Shown here piece after piece: positions 3,998 through 5,225 of a stretch of 5,225 nucleotides of DNA. Origin of the DNA: Candidatus Bathyarchaeota archaeon (GTDB lineage: Archaea > Thermoproteota > Bathyarchaeia > Bathyarchaeales > Bathyarchaeaceae); assembly GCA_003662715.1 (NCBI GenBank), contig QMYO01000155.1, positions 1-5,225 of the forward strand. Reading direction: 5' to 3'. Made by a program: the position numbers and the translations under genes. Each line of letters opens with the position of its first letter. The first letter of the stretch is position 1. The notes under the pieces were generated by a model. It did no database searches. It was given only the letters and a program-made list of their open reading frames with translations, and had not been told where the DNA came from.

Positions 3998-5225
3998 AAA
4001 TCTTCTTATTATCCAGCTTACGCTCGTTCCACTCAACCTTAACCTCAGACCGTTCCTTATGGAGGTATACCTTCCTAGTTCGAACAAGCTCCGCCATGTC
4101 AGCGAGATATGGTTCCAGCAACCTCATTCTCTCAGAGTCCAGCTCAGCCACGTGAACAGCATTCAATATGTCAGTTGGCATGAATCCCAACTCTTTTCGA
4201 AGGGCTTGAACACGCCGAGCCAAGTCGCGCATAACGCCTTCACCTAGCAAAGACTCGTCCCGACTCGTATCCAGTAACACTTGCATTTCTTCGCCTGAAG
4301 CTAAAGCCCATCTATTCTCATCAGCTTCTTCGGGAAGTTTTTCAGTATACTCTATTTTCTTCACATTTGCTAGTTCGAGGAAAGCCTCCTCTAGGTTCTT
4401 TAAGGCGTTCTGCACCTTTTTAGGCGCCACCACCACGGCTTTTCGTAGTGGCCATCGCCGCTTTAGTTGAGCGTTTTGTCGGGCAGAGTAAACCAGCGAA
4501 ACGCATTGCATCAGAGTTTCAAATTCTTGCTCTAAAACTTCGTCTTGTAAAGTCTCGTCGGGTTTTGGCCAGCTTTCAAAGTTCACGGATTCAGGTAGGG
4601 TTTTGTCGAGTTGCCTGTAAACTCTTTGATACATAGCCTCGCTTAGATATGGGGTTACGGGATTGAAAAGAAGGGTTAGAGTTTTCAAAACGTACCATAG
4701 GGTTGCGTAAACTGCTAATCTACGGTTAAGGGTTTCAGGGTCGTCAGTCCACAGTTCTCGGCGAATCACTGGAACATACTGTCGGCTAACAGCATTGACT
4801 ACGAACTCCTCCAGCTCGGACGTTGCAAATTGAAACTCGCAGACTTCAAGTTTCTCGGTTACCTCCCTTATGGTTCGTTGCAGTTTTGATAGAAGCCAAC
4901 GGTCGGGAGGTTTCAGAGCGTTGTTTTCATCAGCCCATTTGAGTGTATGTTTCTGCGGATTGAAGTTGTCGTATTCAGCGTTCTGCATGAGAAAACGGTG
5001 GAGATGATATAATGTGCCGAGAACTTGGTATGGGCGTTTGCTTAGTTCTTTGGTGTCAAAGTTCATGGAGTCGGTGGGGGAGCACTTCCATAACATGTAA
5101 AATCTGCAAACGTCAGCAGAGTTTCGTTCAAGCAGCGGGTTCATTTCTATCACGTTTCCAAGGCTCTTACTCATCTTTCTCCCCTTCTCGTCTAGAACAA
5201 AACCGTAGAAAAGAAAAGCCTTGTA
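3981..5225 (-). CDS. ileS: Isoleucyl-tRNA synthetase, C-terminal 414 codons (N-terminal part beyond the window)
   Basis: Class I aminoacyl-tRNA synthetase that charges tRNA-Ile with isoleucine in the cytosol. The frame is open to the right edge: the first visible residues are YKAFLFYGFVLDEKGR, followed by the KMSKS ATP-binding loop (5163-5177) and LGN. The catalytic HIGH motif and the editing domain are outside the window. After KMSKS come the end of the Rossmann domain (DVCRFYMLWKCSP) and the helical anticodon-binding domain, with DRWLLSKL at fragment residues 108-115 and NPVTPYLSEAMYQRV near 188-202. RRWPLRKAVVV (256-266) follows. The C-terminal alpha/beta domain includes LARRVQALRKELGF and ends in KIYVAIE. 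ATG 5174 is the Met of KMSKS and not a start. The part after KMSKS is about 400 residues, some 50 shorter than typical archaeal enzymes as I remember them, with the shortfall near fragment residues 295-307. A TAG stop lies at 3981-3983. No terminator-like T tract follows on this strand. Confidence 0.95.
   Translation of the reverse strand, partial: YKAFLFYGFVLDEKGRKMSKSLGNVIEMNPLLERNSADVCRFYMLWKCSPTDSMNFDTKELSKRPYQVLGTLYHLHRFLMQNAEYDNFNPQKHTLKWADENNALKPPDRWLLSKLQRTIREVTEKLEVCEFQFATSELEEFVVNAVSRQYVPVIRRELWTDDPETLNRRLAVYATLWYVLKTLTLLFNPVTPYLSEAMYQRVYRQLDKTLPESVNFESWPKPDETLQDEVLEQEFETLMQCVSLVYSARQNAQLKRRWPLRKAVVVAPKKVQNALKNLEEAFLELANVKKIEYTEKLPEEADENRWALASGEEMQVLLDTSRDESLLGEGVMRDLARRVQALRKELGFMPTDILNAVHVAELDSERMRLLEPYLADMAELVRTRKVYLHKERSEVKVEWNERKLDNKKIYVAIE

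Noticed and set aside
3909..4247. Plus-strand open frame of 112 codons over the ileS 3' end
   Set aside because: It is antisense to the conserved C-terminal domain of IleS, with no plausible start signals.
4448..4636. Plus-strand open frame of 62 codons inside ileS
   Set aside because: It is a shadow of the anticodon-binding region of IleS.

Overview
The window looks archaeal. It carries the 3' part of an archaeal-type isoleucyl-tRNA synthetase, a GYD-domain protein, an EGY-like site-2 protease and an uncharacterised HExxH protein. Start sites are weak or non-ATG (GTG, TTG, possibly CTG), and promoters look like TATA boxes about 26 nt from the start. From memory this family mix fits a Bathyarchaeia (MCG)-type lineage, but that placement is inference; no rRNA or other marker is present. 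Base composition is moderately AT-rich, and most of the window is densely coding.

Left part (plus strand): positions 1-420 hold a decayed molybdopterin-dependent oxidoreductase of the sulfite oxidase/YedY type. It has one frameshift, one small internal deletion and a premature stop, and its C-terminal third is missing. A short AT-rich gap with a possible promoter follows. Then comes an intact multi-pass site-2 (M50) intramembrane protease (495-1583), with HExxH and the second NxxPxxxxDG motif both present. After a 190-bp gap comes a small soluble-looking protein with a HEYLH motif (1774-2241). Its coding frame clearly continues upstream of the first conventional start, to about 1720 or further.

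Right part (minus strand, read right to left): ileS enters from the right edge as its C-terminal 414 codons (5225-3981). A 118-bp gap contains a short coding-like remnant. Next is a 12-TM major facilitator transporter with an antiporter motif C (3862-2582). A 62-bp gap carries a paired GTTAAC repeat and a good TATA box, followed by a small GYD-domain protein (2519-2274). The two strands converge at 2242-2273, where an A-rich tract gives a T-rich terminator for the minus strand.

The genes do not form an obvious single pathway. ileS is housekeeping and the transporter is a probable exporter. The two plus-strand HExxH proteins are neighbours but of unrelated types, one membrane-embedded and one soluble. 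I see no CRISPR array, tRNA, rRNA, insertion sequence or defence system. The most useful leads are the broken Mo-enzyme gene, the startless zincin-like gene, the operator-like repeat before the GYD gene, and the interrupted mini-frame after ileS.
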